A stretch of 64,000 nucleotides of DNA from positions 1,082,501 through 1,146,500 of the forward strand of contig JAPTHN010000009.1 in NCBI GenBank assembly GCA_026936325.1, written 5' to 3'. Under the pieces are notes generated by a model. It saw nothing but the letters and a program-made list of their open reading frames with translations, was not told where the DNA came from and searched no databases. The position numbers and the translations under genes were made by a program. Numbering within the stretch: position 1 is the stretch's first letter; every line of letters starts with the position of its first letter. This stretch comes from Platynereis dumerilii. Lineage: Eukaryota > Annelida > Polychaeta > Phyllodocida > Nereididae. Below are positions 44,475 to 58,900 of the stretch, one piece after another.

Positions 44475-44935
44475 TCTTGGTAACGTAATTTACATGAATT
44501 ATGTGACTTTTTAAAATAACCTTGCAAACTTATTTTTACATTTCAAAATGAGTTTTGAATTTTTCTATGTGAAAGCCTTTATTGTTATTAACATTTCCAT
44601 TCACTTTCCAAATCAATACCTGCAACAATATTGCCACAACACTGATTGATATGAAACCAGTCAGTCATTGGACATGCCATTTTCCTGTTTTTGGCCATTC
44701 AACATGCAAATTACACCATTTGCCCTCACAAATTATATGAAGATTTTATTTGACTATATTTCTATACAGGTTTTCTAAATAACTGCCAAATTTCAAAATT
44801 TTAAAACGCTTCTGCGATAAATGACAGCGAATTTGCCCATTTAACTGGGATTGAGCCTAAAATGATAAAATGTGAGGAAAAAAAGGATCAACCAATTTCA
44901 CTAATCCGATGATAAACCTTACACCAACACAGGGA
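44475..44935. other. Unassigned AT-rich sequence
   Basis: No features are recognised. Confidence 0.4.
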
Positions 44936-45735
44936 TCAGATGTGCCATCTGGAACTCTTTGTGAAGGTCTGCCATTACCTCTCCACTTTCAAACTCCTCT
45001 GGGAAATTTTTCTTGTTTCATTCCTTGCAGCACTTCAGGGCACGTTTGGCCTTTGGGCATGCTGTCATTGTTCTTCTCCTTAGATGGTTCCTCGGGGCAC
45101 TCTTTGATTCCTCAGGGTACTATTTGTACCCTCAGGGCACTATTTGTACCCTCAGAGCACTACTTGTACCCTCAGAGCACTACTTTGTACCCTCAGGGAA
45201 CCATTTGTATCCTCATGGAACCATCTGTACCCTCAGGGAACCGTTTGTACCCTCAGGGCAGTGAGGGCACTGATTCGTTTTATCAATTAATCCTCAGGGC
45301 ACTTTTAATTTCTTTTGGGTACATTTTGGATACCTCCAGTCCTTTAATGCATTCCTCTGGGATCTTTATTGTCCAAAGAGCACTTTTCAACTCCTCCTGG
45401 CACTCTTTCTTGGATCATTCTGGTTCCTTGCAGCACTTCAGGGCACCTTTGGCCTTTGGGTATGCTGTCGTTCTGCTACTCAGATGGTTCCTTGGGGCAC
45501 TCGTTGATCCACAGGGCACTATTTGTACCCTCAGGCCACTATTTGTACCCTCAGGGCACTATTTGTACCCTCAGGGCACTATTTGAACCCTCAGGACACT
45601 ATTTGTACCCTCAGGGCACTATTTGTACCCTCAGGGCACTATTTGTGCCCTCAGGGCACTATTTGTACCCTCAGGGCACTATTTGTACCCTGAGGGCACT
45701 ATTTGTACCCTCAGGGCACTGTTTGAAAGTGCCCA
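44936..45735 (+). repeat. 20-bp minisatellite in a ~403-bp duplicated frame
   Basis: The core unit is TACCCTCAGGGCACTATTTG. It runs as diverged copies at about 45108-45258 and as nearly pure copies at about 45515-45725. Each block is preceded by the same lead sequence (TTCCTTGCAGCACTTCAGGG at 45021 and again 403 bp later), so lead and minisatellite were duplicated together. Because 60 bp is three units and 20 codons, long frames of 225 and 146 codons open across it. They encode only a periodic YPQGTICTLRALFVPSGH-type repeat and I do not call them genes. Confidence 0.88.
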
Positions 45736-46499
45736 GAGGAATGCAAGAACCTGAGGTATACAAAAAGTGCCAAAAAGAAATAAAAAGTGCCCTGAGGATT
45801 AATTATTAACTTGCACTCTGTCACTGTTCTGTTTCTTAGATGGTTCCTTGGAGACTCTTTGGTTCCTCAGTGCGCATTTTGTTCATATCAATTGAAAAGG
45901 GGGCCAATCCACACTGGGGGAAACCTGATGGGTTAACCACAGTTACCCCATCATCCACTATGGATGGCAGTGAAATAAGCACGGGATAACTGCACAAACT
46001 GCAAGTAGCTCAGACTTTTGCTGGGAAAGTGTCTGTAATTGATGAGTGCTTTAGAGAGTACTAATGCAAATGACCTTGAAATTGATTCTTTGAGATCCAT
46101 AATATCAGCCTTGCATTCATTGAAACACTACATTATTTATTTTTAATATCAAAGAAGATAAACCCTTAAGAAGCATTTTTGCTGTAAGACAAAAAAACTG
46201 ATAAAAGAAACGTTTTTTGAAAAAACTGAAAACTTGTAATTAAAAACATAGGCTTCGTACAGCAAACCTTCAGCGAAAAAAAAAAAGCATTAAATGACAC
46301 AATTACACCATAAAAGTGATCGAGGTGAACCAAATAGCATGCAAGTATTTGCAATAGTGACCCGATCTTCTATATGTTGAACTAAGGAAAGGCCTTACTA
46401 GACCAATTTACCCTTATTATGAACCAGTTTCATGCATAAACAAGGAATAGGTATTGAGCTACAGGTAAGAAACTAAAAAAGATATTTATTGGTATTTTC
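45736..46499. other. Unassigned
   Basis: A fragment resembling the minisatellite lead (TTAGATGGTTCCTTGG) lies at about 45837. Otherwise no feature is recognised. Confidence 0.4.
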
Positions 46500-46752
46500 C
46501 GAAGTTTTTCTGGATATTTCAAAAAGCATTAAAATAACCTCAAACAAAAAGGCATTGAAATATTATATAGCTTGTCTACATCAAATTTTGTCTATGGACA
46601 TGCAATGATGGCCAAGTTTTGGCCTGGAAACAAAAAAGTAATAATTTTAATACTTTTTTAAAATATTTCAAAAATGTATAGAATATCCATGAATCACACC
46701 AACAAAAGGCACAACTTTATTATATAGGTGACATGTGTAACAAATTTCGTCC
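46500..46752 (-). repeat. Two imperfect tandem units bordering the right array
   Basis: TTTCAAAAAGCATTAAAATA at about 46518 and TTTCAAAAATGTATAGAATA at about 46667 start two loosely similar stretches. Both pass through CAAA/CAACAAAAAGGCA and TTATATAG words and end in ATTTTGTCTATGG or ATTTCGTCCATGG. The period of about 150-160 bp differs from the satellite. They could be decayed satellite relatives. Confidence 0.3.
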
Positions 46753-48319
46753 ATGGAAAGCCAACAAAATTCCCTACTTAGTCAGACCAAACTCAATATG
46801 CCTAGCCATTTTTGAAACCACCTTTAAACCAGTCCAAGAGAAAGAAGCATGATTTTTTTGTTGAAAAATGTGCGATTTTGTAGCTTTCAACATTGAGGGC
46901 TGAGTATTCAGAACCACTAGGCCAAAATGAAACCATATAGGTTGGAAAGCCAACAAAATTCCCCACTTAGTGAGACCAAACTCAATATGCCTAGCCATTT
47001 TTGAAACCACCTTTAACCAGTCCAAAGAAAAAGGTGCATGATTTTTTTGTTAAAAAATGTGCGATTTTGTAACTTTCAACATTGAGGGCTGAGTATTCAG
47101 AACCATTGGCCAAAATGAAACCATATAGGTTGGAAAGCCAACAAAATTCCCCACTTAGTGAGAGAGAACTCAATATGCCTAGCCATTTTTGAAACCACCT
47201 TTAAGCCAGTCCAAACAAAAAGGTACATGCATTTTTTGGTAAAAAAATGTGCGATTCTGTAGCTTTCAACATTGAGGGCTGAGTATTCAGAACCACTAGG
47301 CCAAAATGAAACCATATAGGTTGGAAAGGCAACAAAATTCCCCACTTAGTGAGAGAAACTCAATATGCCTAGCCATTTTTGAAACCACCTTTAAGCCAGT
47401 CCAAACAAAAAGGTACATGCATTTTTTGGTTAAAAAATGTGCGATTCTGTAGCTTTCAACATTGAGGGCTGAGTATTCAGAACCACTAGGCCAAAATGAA
47501 ACCATATAGGTTGGAAAGGCAACAAAATTCCCCACTTAGTGAGACCAAACTCAATATGCCTAGCCATTTTTGAAACCACCTTTAAGCCAGTCCAAACAAA
47601 AAGGTACATGCATCTTTTGGTTAAAAAATGTGCGATTTTGTAGCTTTCAACATTGAGGGCTGAGTATTCAGAACCACTAGGCCAAAATGAAACCATATAG
47701 GTTGGAAAGCCAACAAAATTCCCCACTTAGTGAGACCAAACTCAATATGCCTAGCCATTTTTGAAACCACCTTTAAGTCCAAACAAAAAGGTACATGCAT
47801 TTTTTGGCTACAAAATGTGCGATTTTGTAGCTTTCAACATTGAGGGCTGAGTATTCAGAACCACTAGGCCAAAATGAAACCATATAGGTTGGAAAGCCAA
47901 CAAAATTCCCCACTTAGTGAGACAAAACTCAATATGCCTAGCCATTTTTGAAACCACCTTTAAGCCAGTCCAAACAAAAAGGTGCAGGCATTTTTTGGTT
48001 AAAAAATGTGCGATTTTGTAGCTTTCAACATTGAGGGCTGAGTATTCAGAACCACTAGGCCAAAATGAAACCATATAGGTTGGAAAGCCAACAAAATTCC
48101 CCACTTAGTGAGACCAAACTCAATATGCCTAGCCATTTTTGAAACCACCTTTAAGCCAGTCCAAACAAAAAGGTACATGCATTTTTTGGTTAAAAAATGT
48201 GCGATTTTGTAGCTTTCAACATTGAGGGCTGAGTATTCAGAACCACTAGGCCAAAATGAAACCATGTAGGTTGGAAAGGCAACAAAATTCCCCACTTAGT
48301 GAGACCAAACTCAATATGC

Positions 48320-51300
48320 CTAGCCATTTTTGAAACCACCTTTAAGCCAGTCCAAACAAAGAGGTACATGCATTTTTTGGCTAAAAAATGTGCGATTTGT
48401 AGCTTTCAACATTGAGGGCTGAGTATTTAGAACAACTAGGCCAAAATGAAACCATATAGGTTGGAAAGCCAACAAAATTCCCCACTTAGTGAGACCAAAC
48501 TCAATATGCCTAGCCATTTTTGAAACCACCTTTAAGCCAGTCCAAACAAAAAGGTGCAGGCATTTTTTGGTTAAAAAATGTGCAATTTTGTAGCTTTCAA
48601 CATTGAGGGCTGAGTATTCAGAACCACTAGGCCAAAATGAAACCATATAGGTTGGAAAGCCAACAAAATTCCCCACTTAGTGAGACCAAACTCAATATGC
48701 CTAGCCATTTTTGAAACCACCTTTAAGCCAGTCCAAACAAAAAGGTACATGCATTTTTTGGTAAAAAAATGTGCGATTCTGTAGCTTTCAACATTGAGGG
48801 CTGAGTATTCAGAACCACTAGGCCAAAATGAAACCATGTAGGTTGGAAAGGCAACAAAATTCCCCACTTAGTGAGACCAAACTCAATATGCCTAGCCATT
48901 TTTGAAACCACCTTTAAGCCAGTCCAAACAAAAAGGTACATGCATCTTTTGGTTAAAAAATGTGCGATTTTGTAGCTTTCAACATTGAGGGCTGAGTATT
49001 CAGAACCACTAGGCCAAAATGAAACCATATAGGTTGTAAAGCCAACAAAATTCCCCACTTAGTGAGACCAAACTCAATATGCCTAGCCATTTTTGAAACC
49101 ACCTTTAAGCCAGTCCAAACAAAGAGGTACATGCATTTTTTGGCTACAAAATGTGCGATTTGTAGCTTTCAACATTGAGGGCTGAGTATTCAGAACAACT
49201 AGGCCAAAATGAAACCATATAGGTTGGAAAGCCAACAAAATTCCCCACTTAGTGAGACCAAACTCAATATGCCTAGCCATTTTTGAAACCACCTTTAAGC
49301 CAGTCCAAACAAAAAGGTGCAGGCATTTTTTGGTTAAAAAATGTGCAATTTTGTAGCTTTCAACATTGAGGGCTGAGTATTCAGAACCACTAGGCCAAAA
49401 TGAAACCATATAGGTTGGAAAGCCAACAAAATTCCCCACTTAGTGAGAGAGAACTCAATATGCCTAGCCATTTTTGAAACCACCTTTAAGCCAGTCCAAA
49501 CAAAAAGGTACATGCATTTTTTGGTTAAAAAATGTGCGATTCTGTAGCTTTCAACATTGAGGGCTGAGTATTCAGAACCACTAGGCCAAAATGAAACCAT
49601 GTAGGTTGGAAAGGCAACAAAATTCCCCACTTAGTGAGACCAAACTCAATATGCCTAGCCATTTTTGAAACCACCTTTAAGCCAGTCCAAACAAAAAGGT
49701 ACATGCATCTTTTGGTTAAAAAATGTGCGATTTTGTAGCTTTCAACATTGAGGGCTGAGTATTCAGAACCACTAGGCCAAAATGAAACCATATAGGTTGG
49801 AAAGCCAACAAAATTCCCCACTTAGTGAGACCAAACTCAATATGCCTAGCCATTTTTGAAACCACCTTTAAGTCCAAACAAAGAGGTACATGCATTTTTT
49901 GGCTAAAAAATGTGCGATTTTGTAGCTTTCAACATTGAGGGCTGAGTATTCAGAACAACTAGGCCAAAATGAAACCATATAGGTTGGAAAGGCAATAAAA
50001 TTCCCCACTTAGTGAGACCAAACTCAATATGCCTAGCCATTTTTGAAACCACCTTTAAGCCAGTCCAAACAAAGAGGTACATGCATTTTTTGGCTACAAA
50101 ATGTGCGATTTTGTAGCTTTCAACATTGAGGGCTGAGTATTCAGAACAACTAGGCCAAAATGAAACCATATAGGTTGGAAAGCCAACAAAATTCCCCACT
50201 TAGTGAGAGAGAACTCAATATGCCTAGCCATTTTTGAAACCACCTTTAAGCCAGTCCAAACAAAAAGGTACATGCATCTTTTGGTTAAAAATGTGCGATT
50301 TTGTAGCTTTCAACATTGAGGGCTGAGTATTCAGAACCACTAGGCCAAAATGAAACCATATAGGTTGTAAAGCCAACAAAATTCCCCACTTAGTGAGACC
50401 AAACTCAATATGCCTAGCCATTTTTGAAACCACCTTTAAGCCAGTCCAAACAAAGAGGTACATGCATTTTTTGGCTACAAAATGTGCGATTTTGTAGCTT
50501 TCAACATTGAGGGCTGAGTATTCAGAACAACTAGGCCAAAATGAAACCATATAGGTTGGAAAGCCAACAAAATTCCCCACTTAGTGAGACCAAACTCAAT
50601 ATGCCTAGCCATTTTTGAAACCACCTTTAAGCCAGTCCAAACAAAAAGGTGCAGGCATTTTTTTGTTAAAAAATGTGCAATTTTGTAGCTTTCAACATTG
50701 AGGGCTGAGTATTCAGAACCACTAGGCCAAAATGAAACCATATAGGTTGGAAAGCCAACAAAATTCCCCACTTAGTGAGACCAAACTCAATATGCCTAGC
50801 CATTTTTGAAACCACCTTTAAGCCAGTCCAAACAAAAAGGTACATGCATTTTTTGGTTAAAAAATGTGCGATTTTGTAGCTTTCAACATTGAGGGCTGAG
50901 TATTCAGAACCACTAGGCCAAAATGAAACCATATAGGTTGGAAAGCCAACAAAATTCCCCACTTAGTGAGACCAAACTCAATATGCCTAGCCATTTTTGA
51001 AACCACCTTTAAGCCAGTCCAAACAAAAAGGTACATGCATTTTTTGGTTAAAAAATGTGCGATTTTGTAGCTTTCAACATTGAGGGCTGAGTATTCAGAA
51101 CCACTAGGCCAAAATGAAACCATATAGGTTGGAAAGCCAACAAAATTCCCCACTTAGTGAGACCAAACTCAATATGCCTAGCCATTTTTGAAACCACCTT
51201 TAAGCCAGTCCAAACAAAGAGGTACATGCTTTTTTGGCTAAAAATGTGCGATTTTGTAGCTTTCAACATTGAGGGCTGAGTATTCAGAACCACTAGGCCA

Positions 51301-54300
51301 AAATGAAACCATATAGGTTGTAAAGCCAACAAAATTCCCCACTTAGTGAGACCAAACTCAATATGCCTAGCCATTTTTGAAACCACCTTTAAGCCAGTCC
51401 AAACAAAAAGGTGCAGGCATTTTTTGGTTAAAAAATGTGCAATTTTGTAGCTTTCAACATTGAGGGCTGAGTATTCAGAACCACTAGGCCAAAATGAAAC
51501 CATATAGGTTGGAAAGCCAACAAAATTCCCCACTTAGTGAGACCAAACTCAATATGCCTAGCCATTTTTGAAACCACCTTTAAGCCAGTCCTAACAAAAA
51601 GGTGCAGGCATTTTTTGGTTAAAAAATGTGCGATTCTGTAGCTTTCAACATTGAGGGCTGAGTATTCAGAACAACTAGGCCAAAATGAAACCATATAGGT
51701 TGGAAAGCCAACAAAATTCCCCACTTAGTGAGACCAAACTCAATATGCCTAGCCATTTTTGAAACCACCTTTAAGCCAGTCCAAACAAAAAGGTACATGC
51801 ATTTTTTGGTTAAAAAATGTGCGATTTTGTAGCTTTCAACATTGAGGGCTGAGTATTCAGAACCACTAGGCCAAAATGAAACCATATAGGTTGGAAAGCC
51901 AACAAAATTCCCCACTTAGTGAGACCAAACTCAATATGCCTAGCCATTTTTGAAACCACCTTTAAGCCAGTCCAAACAAAAAGGTGCAGCATTTTTTGGT
52001 TAAAAAATGTGCAATTTTGTAGCTTTCAACATTGAGGGCTGAGTATTCAGAACCACTAGGCCAAAATGAAACCATATAGGTTGGAAAGCCAACAAAATTC
52101 CCCACTTAGTGAGAGAGAACTCAATATGCCTAGCCATTTTTGAAACCACCTTTAAGCCAGTCCAAACAAAAAGGTACATGCATTTTTTGGTAAAAAATGT
52201 GCGATTCTGTAGCTTTCAACATTGAGGGCTGAGTATTCAGAACCACTAGGCCAAAATGAAACCATGTAGGTTGGAAAGGCAACAAAATTCCCCACTTAGT
52301 GAGACCAAACTCAATATGCCTAGCCATTTTTGAAACCACCTTTAAGCCAGTCCAAACAAAAAGGTACATGCATTTTTTGGTTAAAAAATGTGCGATTTTG
52401 TAGCTTTCAACATTGAGGGCTGAGTATTCAGAACCACTAGGCCAAAATGAAACCATATAGGTTGGAAAGCCAACAAAATTCCCCACTTAGTGAGACCAAA
52501 CTCAATATGCCTAGCCATTTTTGAAACCACCTTTAAGCCAGTCCAAACAAAGAGGTACATGCATTTTTTGGCTACAAAATGTGCGATTTGTAGCTTTCAA
52601 CATTGAGGGCTGAGTATTCAGAACAACTAGGCCAAAATGAAACCATATAGGTTGGAAAGCCAACAAAATTCCCCACTTAGTGAGACCAAACTCAATATGC
52701 CTAGCCATTTTTGAAACCACCTTTAAGCCAGTCCAAACAAAAAGGTGCAGGCATTTTTGGTTAAAAAATGTGCAATTTTGTAGCTTTCAACATTGAGGGC
52801 TGAGTATTCAGAACCACTAGGCCAAAATGAAACCATATAGGTTGGAAAGCAACAAAATTCCCCACTTAGTGAGAGAGAACTCAATATGCCTAGCCATTTT
52901 TGAAACCACCTTTAAGCCAGTCCAAACAAAAAGGTACATGCATTTTTTGGTTAAAAAATGTGCGATTCTGTAGCTTTCAACATTGAGGGCTGAGTATTCA
53001 GAACCACTAGGCCAAAATGAAACCATATAGGTTGGAAAGGCAACAAAATTCCCCACTTAGTGAGACCAAACTCAATATGCCTAGCCATTTTTGAAACCAC
53101 CTTTAAGCCAGTCCAAACAAAGAGGTACATGCATTTTTTGGCTAAAAAATGTGCGATTTGTAGCTTTCAACATTGAGGGCTGAGTATTAGAACAACTAGG
53201 CCAAAATGAAACCATATAGGTTGGAAAGCCAACAAAATTCCCCACTTAGTGAGACCAAACTCAATATGCCTAGCCATTTTTGAAACCACCTTTAAGCCAG
53301 TCCAAACAAAAAGGTGCAGCATTTTTTGGTTAAAAAATGTGCGATTTTGTAGCTTTCAACATTGAGGGCTGAGTATTCAGAACCACTAGGCCAAAATGAA
53401 ACCATATAGGTTGGAAAGCCAACAAAATTCCCCACTTAGTGAGAGAGAACTCAATATGCCTAGCCATTTTTGAAACCACCTTTAAGCCAGTCCAAACAAA
53501 AAGGTACATGCATTTTTTGGTAAAAAAATGTGCGATTTTGTAGCTTTCAACATTGAGGGCTGAGTATTCAGAACCACTAGGCCAAAATGAAACCATGTAG
53601 GTTGGAAAGGCAACAAAATTCCCCACTTAGTGAGACCAAACTCAATATGCCTAGCCATTTTTGAAACCACCTTTAAGCCAGTCCAAACAAAAAGGTACAT
53701 GCATCTTTTGGTTAAAAAATGTGCGATTTTGTAGCTTTCAACATTGAGGGCTGAGTATTCAGAACCACTAGGCCAAAATGAAACCATATAGGTTGTAAAG
53801 CCAACAAAATTCCCCACTTAGTGAGACCAAACTCAATATGCCTAGCCATTTTTGAAACCACCTTTAAGCCAGTCCAAACAAAGAGGTACATGCATTTTTT
53901 GGCTACAAAATGTGCGATTTGTAGCTTTCAACATTGAGGGCTGAGTATTCAGAACAACTAGGCCAAAATGAAACCATATAGGTTGGAAAGCCAACAAAAT
54001 TCCCCACTTAGTGAGACCAAACTCAATATGCCTAGCCATTTTTGAAACCACCTTTAAGCCAGTCCAAACAAAAAGGTGCAGGCATTTTTTGGTTAAAAAA
54101 TGTGCAATTTTGTAGCTTTCAACATTGAGGGCTGAGTATTCAGAACCACTAGGCCAAAATGAAACCATATAGGTTGGAAAGCCAACAAAATTCCCCACTT
54201 AGTGAGAGAAAACTCAATATGCCTAGCCATTTTTGAAACCACCTTTAAGCCAGTCCAAACAAAAAGGTACATGCATTTTTTGGTTAAAAAATGTGCGATT

Positions 54301-55914
54301 CTGTAGCTTTCAACATTGAGGGCTGAGTATTCAGAACCACTAGGCCAAAATGAAACCATGTAGGTTGGAAAGGCAACAAAATTCCCCACTTAGTGAGACC
54401 AAACTCAATATGCCTAGCCATTTTTGAAACCACCTTTAAGCCAGTCCAAACAAAAAGGTACATGCATCTTTTGGTTAAAAAATGTGCGATTTTGTAGCTT
54501 TCAACATTGAGGGCTGAGTATTCAGAACCACTAGGCCAAAATGAAACCATATAGGTTGGAAAGCCAACAAAATTCCCCACTTAGTGAGACCAAACTCAAT
54601 ATGCCTAGCCATTTTTGAAACCACCTTTAAGTCCAAACAAAGAGGTACATGCATTTTTTGGCTACAAAATGTGCGATTTTGTAGCTTTCAACATTGAGGG
54701 CTGAGTATTCAGAACAACTAGGCCAAAATGAAACCATATAGGTTGGAAAGGCAATAAAATTCCCCACTTAGTGAGACCAAACTCAATATGCCTAGCCATT
54801 TTTGAAACCACCTTTAAGCCAGTCCAAACAAAAAGGTACATGCATTTTTTGGTTAAAAAATGTGCGATTTTGTAGCTTTCAACATTGAGGGCTGAGTATT
54901 CAGAACCACTAGGCCAAAATGAAACCATATAGGTTGGAAAGCCAACAAAATTCCCCACTTAGTGAGACCAAACTCAATATGCCTAGCCATTTTTGAAACC
55001 ACCTTTAAGCCAGTCCAAACAAAAAGGTACATGCATTTTTTGGTTAAAAAATGTGCGATTTTGTAGCTTTCAACATTGAGGGCTGAGTATTCAGAACCAC
55101 TAGGCCAAAATGAAACCATATAGGTTGTAAAGCCAACAAAATTCCCCACTTAGTGAGACCAAACTCAATATGCCTAGCCATTTTTGAAACCACCTTTAAG
55201 CCAGTCCAAACAAAGAGGTACATGCATTTTTTGGCTAAAAAATGTGCGATTTTGTAGCTTTCAACATTGAGGGCTGAGTATTCAGAACAACTAGGCCAAA
55301 ATGAAACCATATAGGTTGGAAAGCCAACAAAATTCCCCACTTAGTGAGACCAAACTCAATATGCCTAGCCATTTTTGAAACCACCTTTAAGCCAGTCCAA
55401 ACAAAAAGGTGCAGGCATTTTTTTGGTTAAAAAATGTGCAATTTTGTAGCTTTCAACATTGAGGGCTGAGTATTCAGAACCACTAGGCCAAAATGAAACC
55501 ATATAGGTTGGAAAGCCAACAAAATTCCCCACTTAGTGAGACCAAACTCAATATGCCTAGCCATTTTTGAAACCACCTTTAAGCCAGTCCAAACAAAAAG
55601 GTACATGCATTTTTTGGTTAAAAAATGTGCGATTTTGTAGCTTTCAACATTGAGGGCTGAGTATTCAGAACCACTAGGCCAAAATGAAACCATATAGGTT
55701 GGAAAGCCAACAAAATTCCCCACTTAGTGAGACCAAACTCAATATGCCTAGCCATTTTTGAAACCACCTTTAAGCCAGTCCAAACAAAAAGGTACATGCA
55801 TTTTTTGGTTAAAAAATGTGCGATTTTGTAGCTTTCAACATTGAGGGCTGAGTATTCAGAACCACTAGGCCAAAATGAAACCATATAGGTTGGAAAGCCA
55901 ACAAAATTCCCCAC
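48320..55914 (-). repeat. 25-monomer block duplication in the right array
   Basis: About 48570-51153 recurs at about 53330-55914 with an offset of 4759-4761 bp. The match includes monomers with one-base length variants and private substitutions (for example AACCATGTAGG and TAAGTCCAAACAAAGAGG). Within each copy a four-monomer (763-bp) tandem is seen: 48320-49082 with 49083-49845, and the matching pair from 53079. Confidence 0.78.
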
Positions 55915-58900
55915 TTAGTGAGACCAAACTCAATATGCCTAGCCATTTTTGAAACCACCTTTAAGCCAGTCCAAACAAAGAAGGTACATGCATTTTTTGG
56001 TTAAAAAATGTGCGATTTTGTAGCTTTCAACATTGAGGGCTGAGTATTCAGAACAACTAGGCCAAAATGAAACCATATAGGTTGGAAAGCCAACAAAATT
56101 CCCCACTTAGTGAGACCAAACTCAATATGCCTAGCCATTTTTGAAACCACCTTTAAGCCAGTCCAAACAAAAAGGTGCAGGCATTTTTTGGTTAAAAAAT
56201 GTGCGATTTTGTAGCTTTCAACATTGAGGGCTGAGTATTCAGAACCACTAGGCCAAAATGAAACCATATAGGTTGGAAAGCCAACAAAATTCCCCACTTA
56301 GTGAGACCAAACTCAATATGCCTAGCCATTTTTGAAACCACCTTTAAGCCAGTCCAAACAAAAAGGTACATGCATTTTTTGGTTAAAAAATGTGCGATTT
56401 TGTAGCTTTCAACATTGAGGGCTGAGTATTCAGAACCACTAGGCCAAAATGAAACCATGTAGGTTGGAAAGGCAAAAAATTCCCCACTTAGTGAGACCAA
56501 ACTCAATATGCCTAGCCATTTCTGAAACCACCTTTAAGCCAGTCCAAACAAAAAAGGTACATGCATTTTTTGGTTAAAAAATGTGCGATTTTGTAGCTTT
56601 CAACATTGAGGGCTGAGTATTCAGAACCACTAGGCCAAAATGAAACCATATAGGTTGGAAAGGCAACAAAATTCCACACTTAGTGAGACCAAACTCAATA
56701 TGCCTAGCCATTTTTGAAACCACCTTTAAGCCAGTCCAAACAAAAAGGTACATGCATTTTTTGGTTAAAAAATGTGCGATTCTGTAGCTTTCAACATTGA
56801 GGGCTGAGTATTCAGAACCACTAGGCCAAAATGAAACCATATAGGTTGGAAAGGCAATAAAATTCCCCACTTAGTGAGACCAAACTCAATATGCCTAGCC
56901 ATTTTTGAAACCACCTTTAAGCCAGTCCAAACAAAAAGGTACATGCATTTTTTGGTTAAAAAATGTGCGATTTTGTAGCTTTCAACATTGAGGGCTGAGT
57001 ATTCAGAACCACTAGGCCAAAATGAAACCATATAGGTTGGAAAGGCAACAAAATTCCCCACTTAGTGAGACCAAACTCAATATGCCTAGCCATTTTTGAA
57101 ACCACCTTTAAGCCAGTCCAAACAAAAAGGTACATGCATTTTTTGGTTAAAAAATGTGCGATTTTGTAGCTTTCAACATTGAGGGCTGAGTATTCAGAAC
57201 CACTAGGCCAAAATGAAACCATATAGGTTGGAAAGCCAACAAAATTCCCCACTTAGTGAGACCAAACTCAATATGCCTAGCCATTTTTGAAACCACCTTT
57301 AAGCCAGTCCAAACAAAAAGGTACATGCATCTTTTGGTTAAAAAATGTGCGATTTTGTAGCTTTCAACATTGAGGGCTGAGTATTCAGAACCACTAGGCC
57401 AAAATGAAACCATATAGGTTGGAAAGCCAACAAAATTCCCCACTTAGTGAGACCAAACTCAATATGCCTAGCCATTTTTGAAACCACCTTTAAGCCAGTC
57501 CAAACAAAGAGGTACATGCATTTTTTGGTTAAAAAATGTGCGATTTTGTAGCTTTCAACATTGAGGGCTGAGTATTCAGAACCACTAGGCCAAAATGAAA
57601 CCATATAGGTTGGAAAGCCAACAAAATTCCCCACTTAGTGAGACCAAACTCAATATGCCTAGCCATTTTTGAAACCACCTTTAAGCCAGTCCAAACAAAA
57701 GGTGCAGGCATTTTTTTGTTAAAAAATGTGCGATTTTGTAGCTTTCAACATTGAGGGCTGAGTATTCAGAACCACTAGGCCAAAATGAAACCATATAGGT
57801 TGGAAAGCCAACAAAATTCCCCACTTAGTGAGACCAAACTCAATATGCCTAGCCATTTTTGAAACCACCTTTAAGCCAGTCCAAACAAAAAGGTACATGC
57901 ATTTTTTTGTTAAAAAATGTGCGATTTTGTAGCTTTCAACATTGAGGGCTGAGTATTCAGAACCACTAGGCCAAAATGAAACCATATAGGTTGGAAAGCC
58001 AACAAAATTCCCCACTTAGTGAGTTCAAACTCAATATGCCTAGCCATTTTTGAAACCACCTTTAAGCCAGTCCAAACAAAAAGGTACATGCATTTTTTGG
58101 TTAAAAAATGTGCGATTTTGTAGCTTTCAACATTGAGGGCTGAGTATTCAGAACCACTAGGCCAAAATGAAACCATATAGGTTGTAAAGCCAACAAAATT
58201 CCCCACTTAGTGAGACCAAACTCAATATGCCTAGCCATTTTTGAAACCACCTTTAAGCCAGTCCAAACAAAGAGGTACATGCATTTTTTGGCAAAAAATG
58301 TGCGATTTTGTAGCTTTCAACATTGAGGGCTGAGTATTCAGAACAACTAGGCCAAAATGAAACCATATAGGTTGGAAAGCCAACAAAATTCCCCACTTAG
58401 TGAGACCAAACTCAATATGCCTAGCCATTTTTGAAACCACCTTTAAGCCAGTCCAAACAAAAAGGTGCATGCATTTTTTGGTTTAAAAATGTGCGATTTT
58501 GTAGCTTTCAACATTGAGGGCTGAGTATTCAGAACCACTAGGCCAAAATGAAACCATATAGGTTGGAAAGGCAACAAAATTCCACACTTAGTGAGACCAA
58601 ACTCAATATGCCTAGCCATTTTTGAAACCACCTTTAAGCCAGTCCAAACAAAAAGGTACATGCATTTTTTGGTTAAAAAATGTGCGATTCTGTAGCTTTC
58701 AACATTGAGGGCTGAGTATTCAGAACAACTAGGCCAAAATGAAACCATATAGGTTGGAAAGCCAACAAAATTCCCCACTTAGTGAGACCAAACTCAATAT
58801 GCCTAGCCATTTTTGAAACCACCTTTAAGCCAGTCCAAACAAAAAGGTGCAGGCATTTTTTGGTTAAAAAATGTGCGATTTTGTAGCTTTCAACATTGAG

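Noticed and set aside
44909-45809. Frames of 225 and 146 codons
   Set aside because: They consist largely of a 20-bp minisatellite whose three-unit period equals 20 codons. No domain or signal is seen.
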